Below, piece by piece: positions 1 through 6,050 of a DNA stretch of 6,632 nt. A program made the position numbers and the translations under genes. The notes under the pieces were generated by a model. It was not told where the DNA came from. It was given only the letters and a program-made list of their open reading frames with translations, and made no database searches. Position 1 is the stretch's first letter, and each line of letters starts with the position of its first letter. The DNA is from JBEKZQ01 sp049509675. GTDB taxonomy: Bacteria > Planctomycetota > Planctomycetia > Pirellulales > Thermoguttaceae. The stretch lies in the NCBI GenBank assembly GCA_049509675.1, contig JBEKZQ010000357.1, positions 1-6,632 of the forward strand. Direction: 5' to 3'.

Positions 1-2844
1 GACGGCGCCAATTACGTGCGGCAGGAATTGGAGATTACTGCCCGCGAGGACTGCGCCATCCGCGAAATCGTTTGGCTCGACGAACCGCTCGGCGGCGCGC
101 GGACCGTCGGCCTGGTCGACGGCTCGCCGCTGGTGGCCGGCGACTTCTTCCTCGGCTGTGAAGACCCGCACGCGATGAACACGCCCAGCGGTTGCCGCCT
201 GTGGCGCAATGCGCCGTTGGGCAAGGGAGAAACGATCGCCGAGAGCTTCGTGATCGGCGTGGCGCCGCCGGGGCAGATGCGCCGGGCCTTCCTGTATTAT
301 CTGGAGCGCGCGCGGGCCCATCCCTACCGCCCCTTCCTGCATTACAACTCCTGGTACGACATCGCCTGGGATCCTTTCGCCCTGAACGAGACGAACTGCC
401 TTGAGGCCATCCGCCTCTGTGGCGACAACCTGGTGAAGCGGCGCGGCGTGGTCGTCGACGCCCTGGTCTTCGACGACGGCTGGGACGATCCCCAGACGCT
501 GTGGCAGTTCCACGGCGGCTTTCCGCGCGGCTTCACGCCTCTGGCGGAACTGTGCCGCCGCTATGACACCCGCTTGGGCGTCTGGCTCTCGCCCTTCGGC
601 GGCTACGGCGAGTCGCGGAACCAACGGCTCAAGTTCGGCCGCGCCCGGGGCTACGAAACCAACGCCAACGGCTTCTCCCTGGCCGGGCCGAAATACTACG
701 CCGCTTTCAAGCGGGCCTGCCTGGCCATGATCCGCAACTACGGCGTGAACCACTTCAAGTTCGACGGCATCGCCTCGGGCATGTATGCCAACGGGGCCGG
801 CGCCGACTATCTGCTCGATACCGAGGCCATGCGGCGGTTGATGCTGGAACTGCGGCAGGAAGATCCGAACCTGTATATCAACCTCACGACCGGCTCATGG
901 CCATCGCCCTTCTGGCTCCGCTACGCCGACTCGCTGTGGCGGCAGGGCGACGACATGGGATCTGCCGGCAAGGGGAGTCTCGAACAGCAGTGGCTCACCT
1001 ACCGCGACCGGGAGACCTTTCGCAACATCGCCGGCAAAGGCCCCTTGTTCCCGCTTAACGCGCTGATGACGCAGGGGGTGGCCTACTCGCGGCGCGGTCG
1101 GGCGGGCGATCCGACCTTCAACTCCGCCGGTTTCAAGGACGACGTCCGTGCCTTCTTCGGCAGCGGCACCGGCCTGCAGGAACTGTACATCCAGCCGGGC
1201 AGGCTCACGGCCGAAGATTGGAACGTGCTGGCCGAGGCCGCCCGCTGGTCGCGCGCCAACGCCGACGTGCTGGTGGATACGCATTGGATCGGCGGCGACC
1301 CCGGCAAGCTGCAAGTGTACGGCTTTGCCTCGTGGATGCCGCGCAAAGGCATCGTCATGCTGCGCAACCCCGACGACCGGCCGCAACAGTTCAACCTGGA
1401 CGTACAGTCGGCCTTCCAACTCCCCGCCGGAGCGGCTGCCAGATTCATGTTAAAAAGCCCCTGGGCGGAAGACGGCGGCAAGCCGGCGCTGCCGGCCGAG
1501 GCCGGCAAACCGCTGCGGTTGACGCTCAAGCCGTTTGAAGTGCTCGTCGTGGAGGCCGCGGCAGGGGAGAGTGTCGCCGGCCCGGCCCAACGCTATCTTG
1601 ACGCGCAGCTTCAGGCCGTGCGCGGACTGCAGCGCGATCTGGATGGTTTGGCCGACGCGGCGGACGCGGCCGCCGCACGACTTCTGGCCGGCGGCAACCT
1701 GTGGCTGGCGGGCGAGCCCGGCATGGTCGCCGAGTTGGCTGGCCGCGCGGGCGGACTGTGCGGCGCCCGGGTGTTGCCGGCCGAGAAGTCGGCCGCGACC
1801 TTGGGACGCAACGACGTGGTCCTGTGGAGCGACTACGGCGCGACGCCGCAGCCCGGCCCTCTCTGGCCGCGGCTTCTCGAAAGCGACGCCCTGGTCGTCG
1901 CCTTCGTCCCGGAAGAGTCCAGCCATTACTCCCCTCGCCCCTTGCAGGAGAGGGGCGGGGGTGAGGGGGGAATCGCAACGCATCCTTTGCCCGAACACGT
2001 GCGAACGTTCGGCACAACGATCACGCCGACTGTAGGACGGATTGCCAATCCGTCTTACGAAATCCCGCTTGAAGGGCGGAACGCCGCGGGCGCAGACGGA
2101 CAGCGGGTGATCAGGGCGATCGTGCCGGCCGTCGCCACGGCACAGTGGGCTTTTGTGGCCGAACTGCTGGGCGCGGGCCGCCGCCGTCACCGCCAACTTG
2201 CCGTTTATCTGAGCATTCACCTCGACCCGGGCCTGCGGCGATTCAAACGGACCGAGGGCCTGTTGCTGGAACCGGATCTGCGGCCGGACCCGGTCGAGCG
2301 CAAGGCATACGGCGGCCGGTTCCTTGCCCTGGTGCGAGACGGCCTGGAGGCGATTCGCCGTGAGGAGATGCCGCGGATTCGTCAGGCCGGGGCTTGGCTG
2401 GCCGAGTCGCGCGCGGCCCACCGGCGGATCTTCCGCAACCTTCAGGGCCACCTCCCGCCCTGCGAGGCCGGGCGGCCCGGCGATGCGGATTTCTTCGGCA
2501 ACCCCAGGCCGATTTCCCTGGCCGGCGCGGACGCCCAGCGGTGGGTCCGCGCGAATCTCCGCTCGGGCGATCTCTATCTGCTGCTGGGCTACCAGGAGAA
2601 CGAGGACGCCGCCGCGGCCGCCGCCCATGCCCTCGGCGCGCGGACCATCTTCATCACTTCGCAGGGCCCGGGGCTCGAACAAGGCCGGGACCCCCGCCAC
2701 CTGTACGTCAATCCGCATTGGCCGCGCAGCGACGCCTGTCTGGCGCTGGCCGGGTATGACGTGAAGGCCTGTCCGCTTTCCGCCATCCTCGGTTTGAGTT
2801 GTTACTATGCGATCTGCGGCGAAGTCGATTCCCCTAATCCCTAA
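1..2844 (+). CDS. GH36-like alpha-galactosidase fused to a paired SIS-like domain (5' partial)
   Basis: The frame is open from base 1, so the true start lies upstream; a GTG at 16 is not convincing. Residue numbers here count from base 1. Residues 1 to about 110 look like the beta-rich N-terminal domain of clan-D glycosidases. A TIM-barrel-like part follows, with HYNSWYD near 116, DDGWDD at 158-163, KFDG (D255, likely nucleophile) and GDD (D317/D318, likely acid/base), then a C-terminal beta domain ending in PFEVLVVEA near 520. This fits retaining alpha-galactosidases and raffinose-synthase relatives; the substrate is unknown. From about 529 to 947 the sequence resembles a doubled SIS phosphosugar-binding protein: AGGNLWLAGEPG and GRAGGL in the first half, LRSGDLYLLLGY, HWPRSDA and GYDVKACPLS in the second. 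Two genomic palindromes are translated within the first SIS-like half. The GH call is firm at clan level. The SIS call is by recall of motif layout and less certain. Confidence 0.85.
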   Translation, partial: DGANYVRQELEITAREDCAIREIVWLDEPLGGARTVGLVDGSPLVAGDFFLGCEDPHAMNTPSGCRLWRNAPLGKGETIAESFVIGVAPPGQMRRAFLYYLERARAHPYRPFLHYNSWYDIAWDPFALNETNCLEAIRLCGDNLVKRRGVVVDALVFDDGWDDPQTLWQFHGGFPRGFTPLAELCRRYDTRLGVWLSPFGGYGESRNQRLKFGRARGYETNANGFSLAGPKYYAAFKRACLAMIRNYGVNHFKFDGIASGMYANGAGADYLLDTEAMRRLMLELRQEDPNLYINLTTGSWPSPFWLRYADSLWRQGDDMGSAGKGSLEQQWLTYRDRETFRNIAGKGPLFPLNALMTQGVAYSRRGRAGDPTFNSAGFKDDVRAFFGSGTGLQELYIQPGRLTAEDWNVLAEAARWSRANADVLVDTHWIGGDPGKLQVYGFASWMPRKGIVMLRNPDDRPQQFNLDVQSAFQLPAGAAARFMLKSPWAEDGGKPALPAEAGKPLRLTLKPFEVLVVEAAAGESVAGPAQRYLDAQLQAVRGLQRDLDGLADAADAAAARLLAGGNLWLAGEPGMVAELAGRAGGLCGARVLPAEKSAATLGRNDVVLWSDYGATPQPGPLWPRLLESDALVVAFVPEESSHYSPRPLQERGGGEGGIATHPLPEHVRTFGTTITPTVGRIANPSYEIPLEGRNAAGADGQRVIRAIVPAVATAQWAFVAELLGAGRRRHRQLAVYLSIHLDPGLRRFKRTEGLLLEPDLRPDPVERKAYGGRFLALVRDGLEAIRREEMPRIRQAGAWLAESRAAHRRIFRNLQGHLPPCEAGRPGDADFFGNPRPISLAGADAQRWVRANLRSGDLYLLLGYQENEDAAAAAAHALGARTIFITSQGPGLEQGRDPRHLYVNPHWPRSDACLALAGYDVKACPLSAILGLSCYYAICGEVDSPNP
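1931..1968. repeat. G/C-rich palindromic repeat inside the glycosidase-SIS gene
   Basis: CGCCCCT (1936-1942) pairs with AGGGGCG (1951-1957), and CCCCTC (1931-1936) with GAGGGG (1963-1968). This is the layout of a widespread intergenic palindrome whose translations read PLAGEGRG or LTPTLSPGERG in other frames. The same signature appears here in the other frames (SPLAGEGRG on the plus strand, LTPAPLLQGARG on the minus strand). In the gene's own frame it reads SPRPLQERGGGEGG, a low-complexity segment unlike the flanking Rossmann-type sequence. The family assignment is from recall; the inverted arms are seen directly. Confidence 0.75.
2032..2058. repeat. GTAGGACGGATTG palindrome inside the glycosidase-SIS gene
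   Basis: Arms of 13 bases, GTAGGACGGATTG (2032-2044) and CAATCCGTCTTAC (2046-2058), are reverse complements with one mismatch and a one-base loop. I recognise this as a dispersed palindrome common in planctomycete genomes; its tell-tale peptide is VGRIANPSY (or VRRIGNPSY on the opposite strand), and both are present here. It is 63 bp from the preceding G/C-rich palindrome and keeps the reading frame open. Confidence 0.8.
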
Positions 2845-2845
2845 T
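2832..2845. repeat. Tandem CCCTAAT x2 carrying both convergent stop codons
   Basis: CCCTAAT occurs twice in direct tandem. The second copy supplies the TAA stop (2842-2844) of the plus-strand glycosidase-SIS gene. The first copy supplies the TAG stop (complement of 2834-2836) of the minus-strand zinc-ribbon gene. The two coding regions therefore overlap tail to tail by 11 bp and leave no room for a separate terminator. Confidence 0.85.
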
Positions 2846-3397
2846 CTCCCCACTCCGCGATCGGGAGTTCAATATCCCAGCCGCCAGTAGACCGGCGCCG
2901 ACCATGCCCAACACGGCCACCACGCCCAACCAACGCAAGAATTGGCTGCGTGCCGCGATGTAGTTCTTGTCCGTCGGCGTGTTGCCAGGGTCCAGACCGC
3001 GGACGAGCACGTCCTCGTGCCAGGCCCTCAAAGCGCCCGCGGGCAGAAGGCCCTCGACGCGTTGCTGAACGACGTCGGGTGTCAGACCCGTGGTGGGAGC
3101 CAGCGGTCGGCTCTCGAAGACCAGCAGGGTGCCGATCCCGGCCAGGGCCAGGATCACCGCCCCGACCGCGGCCAGGCGCTCGCGTCCCCCCCAACCCGTT
3201 GCCGGGCGCGGTCCGTCCGAGCCCGCCGCGTGCGGCTCCGGTTCCGCCCTTTCCAACTTCGACATTTTCAACAGCGCCGGAGCGCAGACCTCGCTGCCGC
3301 AGACGCAACGGATCATTTCCCCTGCTTGGCGAGGCTCAATGGGAAGTTTTTGTCCGCAGGCACAGGGGAGCAGGTAGATCGTTCTCGAGCTCGTCAT
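2834..3397 (-). CDS. Zinc-ribbon protein with two membrane segments, unknown function
   Basis: The protein has 187 residues. The start is taken at the ATG whose complement lies at 3395-3397, because the frame continues upstream only through a palindromic repeat arm and non-protein-like sequence. A GGAAGG (complement of 3411-3416) lies 13 nt upstream, rather far for a Shine-Dalgarno. The N-terminus has CAC at 12-14 and CVC at 31-33 plus C38, a compact CxC...CxC pattern of the kind that binds zinc. A Pro/Gly-rich linker follows. Hydrophobic segments lie at about 75-94 and 156-176, separated by a roughly 60-residue hydrophilic part. The C-terminal tail is short and Arg-rich (NSRSRSGEIRD). By general analogy this is a membrane protein with a cytoplasmic zinc ribbon; I recognise the architecture from planctomycetes but no assigned function. 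It converges on the glycosidase-SIS gene and is divergent from the sigma-factor gene. Confidence 0.75.
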   Translation of the reverse strand: MTSSRTIYLLPCACGQKLPIEPRQAGEMIRCVCGSEVCAPALLKMSKLERAEPEPHAAGSDGPRPATGWGGRERLAAVGAVILALAGIGTLLVFESRPLAPTTGLTPDVVQQRVEGLLPAGALRAWHEDVLVRGLDPGNTPTDKNYIAARSQFLRWLGVVAVLGMVGAGLLAAGILNSRSRSGEIRD

Positions 3398-3571
3398 CGC
3401 CAGGTCGAAGCCTTCCGGTTCGAGTTGCCGCCTTGGGGGGGAAGGAGACAGGCGACTCTCGTGCGACAACCGATGGCGCGGTCCGGCAAGAGATCCCTGT
3501 CCCTGTATCGTACAGCGTCCTTTACGCGGTTGCCAGCGATTCGGATCGGGTGGCAGGGCAACTGCGAAGTC

Positions 3572-3646
3572 GGGGTCTGGTCCATTTTTCGGCTGATAGG
3601 CATAGCCACTGGATTGGACTTGGACCGAAAACATGGACCTGACCCC
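3572..3646. repeat. 75-bp inverted-repeat element with GGGGTC(A/T)GGTCCAT ends
   Basis: The left arm at 3572-3592 (GGGGTCTGGTCCAT then TTTTCGG) is the reverse complement of the right arm at 3625-3646, apart from one mismatch and one extra base. A 32-nt spacer separates them. The terminal motif AATGGACCTGACCCC and its complement resemble the ends of REP-type elements that I associate with IS200-like REP-associated transposases (RAYTs). No transposase is encoded here, so this would be a non-autonomous copy. The inverted repeat is seen directly; the RAYT link is inference. Confidence 0.8.
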
Positions 3647-3667
3647 TTTGCGTCAGACTGTGCCAAG

Positions 3668-3731
3668 ACTAGCCCGACGCGCTAGCGAGGGGACCGGCGG
3701 CGATTCTCCCTCGCTAGCGCATCGGGCTAGT
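3668..3731. repeat. 64-bp planctomycete-type palindrome (ACTAGCCCGA...TCGGGCTAGT)
   Basis: The 24-base arms 3668-3691 and 3708-3731 are reverse complements at 23 of 24 positions, with a 16-nt spacer. The core ACTAGCCCGA..GCTAGCGAGGG is one I associate with high-copy intergenic palindromes in Pirellulales-like genomes, whose chance translations read LARRASEG. As RNA it would form a very stable hairpin. It lacks the T-tract of an intrinsic terminator. Confidence 0.9.
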
Positions 3732-3750
3732 GTCGTGTGCGGCCCGTATA

Positions 3751-3779
3751 TTAGCCATGCTGCGCATACTATCTATATT
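3751..3779 (+). promoter_or_regulatory. Possible sigma-70-type promoter in an AT-rich patch
   Basis: TATATT (3774-3779) matches the -10 consensus at 5 of 6 positions. It sits 17 bp after TTAGCC (3751-3756), a poor -35 with 3 of 6 matches. The patch is conspicuously AT-rich against a GC-rich background and follows directly after the 64-bp palindrome. No convincing plus-strand gene starts just downstream, so it could drive a non-coding RNA or a long leader. This is weak evidence. Confidence 0.25.
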
Positions 3780-3899
3780 AACGAGAAGTGCCGTGATTGC
3801 AGGCATTTTCCCGCGATAGGCCGAGGAAATTCCCTCAGCGGCATCCAAGGCACTGGACTAGTGTGAGCAATGGATTACAATTACTTGTTCTTGCCATCC

Positions 3900-4046
3900 T
3901 CAAGCGGTGTTACGCGGTGCTGCGTTCGGGCAGACGATCGAGATCTTCGGGGACTTTTTGCACGTGTCCCGACCCTGGAAAGAGAATGATTCTGAGCAGG
4001 GCGGCCGTTCTTTTTCCGCAGGGCCTTTTGTGGGCTCCCGGAGCAT
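3900..4046 (-). CDS. Candidate 48-residue small protein
   Basis: An ATG (complement of 4044-4046) is preceded by GGAGGA (complement of 4052-4057) at 5-nt spacing, the best minus-strand ribosome binding site seen in this intergenic region. The frame runs 48 codons to TGA. The peptide is hydrophilic, with three Cys (CSES, DTCKK, IVCPN) and no membrane segment. The ribosome binding site and ATG lie in a perfect 7-bp hairpin, CCCGGAG/CTCCGGG, with the ATG in the loop, so the GGAG motif could equally be a by-product of a palindrome. The opposite strand is also open across the region. It is not a family I recognise, and may not be a gene. Confidence 0.2.
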   Translation of the reverse strand: MLREPTKGPAEKERPPCSESFSFQGRDTCKKSPKISIVCPNAAPRNTA

Positions 4047-4167
4047 TGCGATCCTCCGGGGCGGGGCCTACTTTCTGCCTAAGCGGAATCCCTTGCCAAA
4101 TGAGCGGATGCGACCGCGGCGCCCAAAGAAAGGGTGGTAGAATTTCGTGGCTTTCCAAATCCACTTG

Positions 4168-4176
4168 TGGCATAAT
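4168..4176 (+). promoter_or_regulatory. Extended -10 promoter element upstream of the sigma-factor gene
   Basis: TGGCATAAT fits the extended -10 pattern TGn-TATAAT with one change in the hexamer. No good -35 is visible at 16-18 bp spacing, which extended -10 promoters can tolerate. Transcription from about 4183 would give a leader of roughly 275 nt before the TTG start at 4459. Confidence 0.35.
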
Positions 4177-4218
4177 GTACGTTGGAGAGAGCTTACACGC
4201 GGTATGATTGCGCGCGAT

Positions 4219-4249
4219 GCACGCGGGCCCCTGTTGGGCACCTGCGTGT
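4219..4249 (+). promoter_or_regulatory. Hairpin in the sigma-factor leader
   Basis: Bases 4219-4227 (GCACGCGGG) pair with 4241-4249 (CCTGCGTGT), with G-U wobbles, and CCC at 4229-4231 can pair with GGG at 4236-4238 to close the top. No U-tract follows, so it is not a terminator. It may be a stabilising or regulatory leader structure. No known riboswitch consensus was recognised. Confidence 0.35.
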
Positions 4250-4310
4250 CTTGCTGGCAACCGTCCGCGGTATGAAGTCCGGACGATCCCGCGTCGTGTC
4301 ACAGCAGGCC

Positions 4311-4344
4311 GCCAAAGATGCGCCGCTGTGCGGCGGGCGATGGC
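4311..4344 (+). promoter_or_regulatory. Second hairpin in the sigma-factor leader
   Basis: CGCCGC (4321-4326) and GCGGCG (4330-4335) form a perfect 6-bp stem with a TGT loop. An outer pair, GCCA (4311-4314) with TGGC (4341-4344), closes it across an internal loop. It lies about 115 nt before the translation start. No poly-U follows. The role is unknown. Confidence 0.35.
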
Positions 4345-4444
4345 TCTAGCTCACCGACCAGTTTTCCTGAGGGCTCGCCAAGAGATACGGTGGGGGAATC
4401 TGACCGTTATCGCCTGGCCCGCTCCCAGCCGGACCTTTGTTGAT

Positions 4445-4451
4445 GGAGGAG
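4445..4451 (+). promoter_or_regulatory. Strong ribosome binding site that fixes a TTG start
   Basis: GGAGGAG sits 7 nt before the TTG at 4459-4461. This near-perfect Shine-Dalgarno at ideal spacing decides for the TTG at 4459 over a second in-frame TTG at 4471. No in-frame ATG is available nearby that would keep the acidic N-terminus. Confidence 0.85.
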
Positions 4452-4458
4452 TAACGCT

Positions 4459-6036
4459 TTGTACGACGCATTGCTGGACGATCTGGAAGACGATTCGACA
4501 TCACGCCCGGACGAGACGATCGAATTGGTGGAAGAAGTTGTCGACGGCTTTGACGACGCCGACGAAGACCTGATGCGCGATGTCCCGGAGGAACTCGTTG
4601 TCGAGCTGGACCTCGATCTGGACGTGAACGTCGACGGTCTTCTGGAGGGGGTCGACGAAGACGATTCGTGGTCGGACGATCCGGTCCGCATGTACCTGAC
4701 GCAAATGGGGGAGATCCCGCTGTTGACGCGGCGGGAAGAGATTACGCTGGCCCGGCAGATCGAGATCACGCGGGCCAAGTTTCGCCGTCGCGTGCTGGAG
4801 TGCGACTACGTGATGCAGACCGCCTTCAAAGTGCTGCGGCGCGTACACCAGGGCGAATTGCCCTTCGATCGCACGGTACAGGTGTCGGTGACGGACCAAT
4901 TGGAAAAGCATCAGATCCTGGGCCGCCTGCCCGGCAACCTGCGCACGCTGGACACGCTCATGAAGCGGAACCAGCACGACTACAACGTGGCCACGAGCCG
5001 CTCGCGCGCCGCCGCACAGCGGCGGGCCGCCTGGCGGCGGCTGAGCCGGCGGCGGCGGCGGGCGGTGCGGCTGGTCGAGGAACTGGGCCTGCGCACCCAG
5101 CGCATCGAGCCGATGATCAAGACGCTCGAGGAGTTCAGCCGCCGCGTGGACGAGCTGAAGGGCCGCATCGACGAGCATCGCAGGGCCAAGGGCCGGCCCC
5201 GCCAGCGCGAGCCGTGGATGACCGAGTATCGCAACATCCTCCGCGCCACGCAGGAATCGCCCACCAGTCTGCGCAACCGCGTGGCCTATTTGAAGGCGGT
5301 TTACGCCCATTATCAGGAGGCCAAGCGCGGCCTGTCGGAGGGCAACCTGCGGCTGGTCGTGTCGATCGCCAAGAAGTACCGCAATCGCGGCCTGAGTTTC
5401 CTGGACCTGATCCAGGAGGGCAATGCGGGCCTGATGCGGGCGGTGGACAAGTTCGAGTATCGCCGCGGCTTCAAGTTCTGCACCTACGCCACCTGGTGGA
5501 TCCGCCAGGCCATCACCCGGGCCGTCGCCGACCAGAGCCGCACCATCCGCATCCCCGTACACATGGTCGAGACCATGTCGCGGGTGCGGAGCGTCTCGCG
5601 CAAGCTGCTGCAGCACCTGGGACGCGAACCGACCATCGAGGAGACGGCCGGGGCCAGCGAAACCTGCGTGGACGAAGCCCGGCGGGTGTTGGCAATGAGC
5701 CGCTATCCGATCAGCCTGGATCGGCCGGTGGGCAACAGCGAGGACAGCCATTTCGGCGACCTGCTGCCCGACAATTCGGCCAAGAATCCGGCCATCGGCG
5801 CCACCCACGGCATGTTGCGGCACCGCATCGCCAAGGTGCTCAAGACGCTCAGCTACCGCGAGCGCGAGATCATCAAACTCCGCTACGGCCTGGGCGACGG
5901 CTACAGCTACACGCTGGAAGAAGTAGGGCACATCTTCAAGGTAACCCGGGAACGCATCCGCCAGATCGAAGCCAAAGCGGTCCGCAAGCTGCAGCAGCCC
6001 AGCCGCAGCCAGGAGTTGGTGGGTTTTCTCGACTGA
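4459..6036 (+). CDS. rpoD: Primary-type RNA polymerase sigma-70 factor
   Basis: A 525-residue sigma factor that would direct RNA polymerase to -10/-35 promoters. Residues 1-72 are strikingly acidic (about 30 Asp/Glu, no Lys), a region-1.1-like tail. Region 1.2 starts at DDPVRMYL (73). A non-conserved region of about 185 residues follows, including a very Arg-rich stretch at about 180-206. Region 2 begins near 291 (EGNLRLVVSIAKKY), with FLDLIQEGN, then GFKFCTYATWWIRQ (345 in the 2.3/2.4 core) and SRTIRIPVHM. Region 3 (GREPTIEE) follows, and region 4.2 (TLEEVGHIF, VTRERIRQIEAKA) ends in PSRSQELVGFLD. All sigma-70 regions are present, so it is group 1 or a close group 2 paralogue. Planctomycetes carry several such paralogues, so the housekeeping label is likely but not proven. 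Translation starts at TTG behind GGAGGAG, which may limit its level. It probably shares a transcript with the radical SAM gene 14 bp downstream. Confidence 0.96.
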   Translation: MYDALLDDLEDDSTSRPDETIELVEEVVDGFDDADEDLMRDVPEELVVELDLDLDVNVDGLLEGVDEDDSWSDDPVRMYLTQMGEIPLLTRREEITLARQIEITRAKFRRRVLECDYVMQTAFKVLRRVHQGELPFDRTVQVSVTDQLEKHQILGRLPGNLRTLDTLMKRNQHDYNVATSRSRAAAQRRAAWRRLSRRRRRAVRLVEELGLRTQRIEPMIKTLEEFSRRVDELKGRIDEHRRAKGRPRQREPWMTEYRNILRATQESPTSLRNRVAYLKAVYAHYQEAKRGLSEGNLRLVVSIAKKYRNRGLSFLDLIQEGNAGLMRAVDKFEYRRGFKFCTYATWWIRQAITRAVADQSRTIRIPVHMVETMSRVRSVSRKLLQHLGREPTIEETAGASETCVDEARRVLAMSRYPISLDRPVGNSEDSHFGDLLPDNSAKNPAIGATHGMLRHRIAKVLKTLSYREREIIKLRYGLGDGYSYTLEEVGHIFKVTRERIRQIEAKAVRKLQQPSRSQELVGFLD

Positions 6037-6050
6037 GTGCTCGTTCATCC

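Larger units (their letters stand above)
3398..4458. other. 1.06-kb divergent intergenic region
   Basis: This lies between the starts of the zinc-ribbon gene (leftward) and the sigma-factor gene (rightward). From left to right it contains a 75-bp inverted-repeat element, a 64-bp palindrome 21 bp further on, an AT-rich promoter-like patch around 3745-3785, a stretch open on both strands at about 3900-4140, a promoter-like extended -10 at 4168-4176, and a roughly 280-nt structured leader. Base composition is less GC-rich than the flanking genes. I saw no tRNA and no recognisable tmRNA, RNase P or SRP RNA core sequence. Confidence 0.7.

Noticed and set aside
1450..2853. A 467-codon open frame on the minus strand opposite the glycosidase-SIS gene
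   Set aside because: It is compositionally a shadow of GC-rich coding DNA. Its translation shows no recognisable domain, and the plus-strand frame carries clear motifs.
3398..3634. Upstream extension of the zinc-ribbon gene by 79 residues
   Set aside because: The extra residues derive partly from an arm of the 75-bp repeat and are not protein-like. The ATG at 3397 directly precedes the conserved-looking CAC zinc-ribbon start.
3668..3731. Intrinsic terminator or CRISPR unit
   Set aside because: The palindrome has no downstream T-tract and occurs once in the window without spacer-repeat periodicity. It fits a dispersed palindromic repeat better.
3907..4140. A 77-codon plus-strand open frame starting at GTG
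   Set aside because: There is no ribosome binding site, no recognised family and weak codon bias. It was left as part of the uncharacterised intergenic stretch.
3780..4140. tmRNA, RNase P, SRP or 6S RNA
   Set aside because: None of the core consensus sequences I know for tmRNA, RNase P or SRP is present, and no convincing long closing stem for 6S could be paired by eye.
3797..4207. A 136-codon plus-strand open frame starting at TTG
   Set aside because: There is no Shine-Dalgarno, the translation is low in structure, and it overlaps the candidate promoter region of the sigma-factor gene.
4208..4573. A 121-codon plus-strand frame running into the sigma-factor gene
   Set aside because: It overlaps the well-supported sigma start in another frame and contains the leader hairpins. 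No domain is visible.
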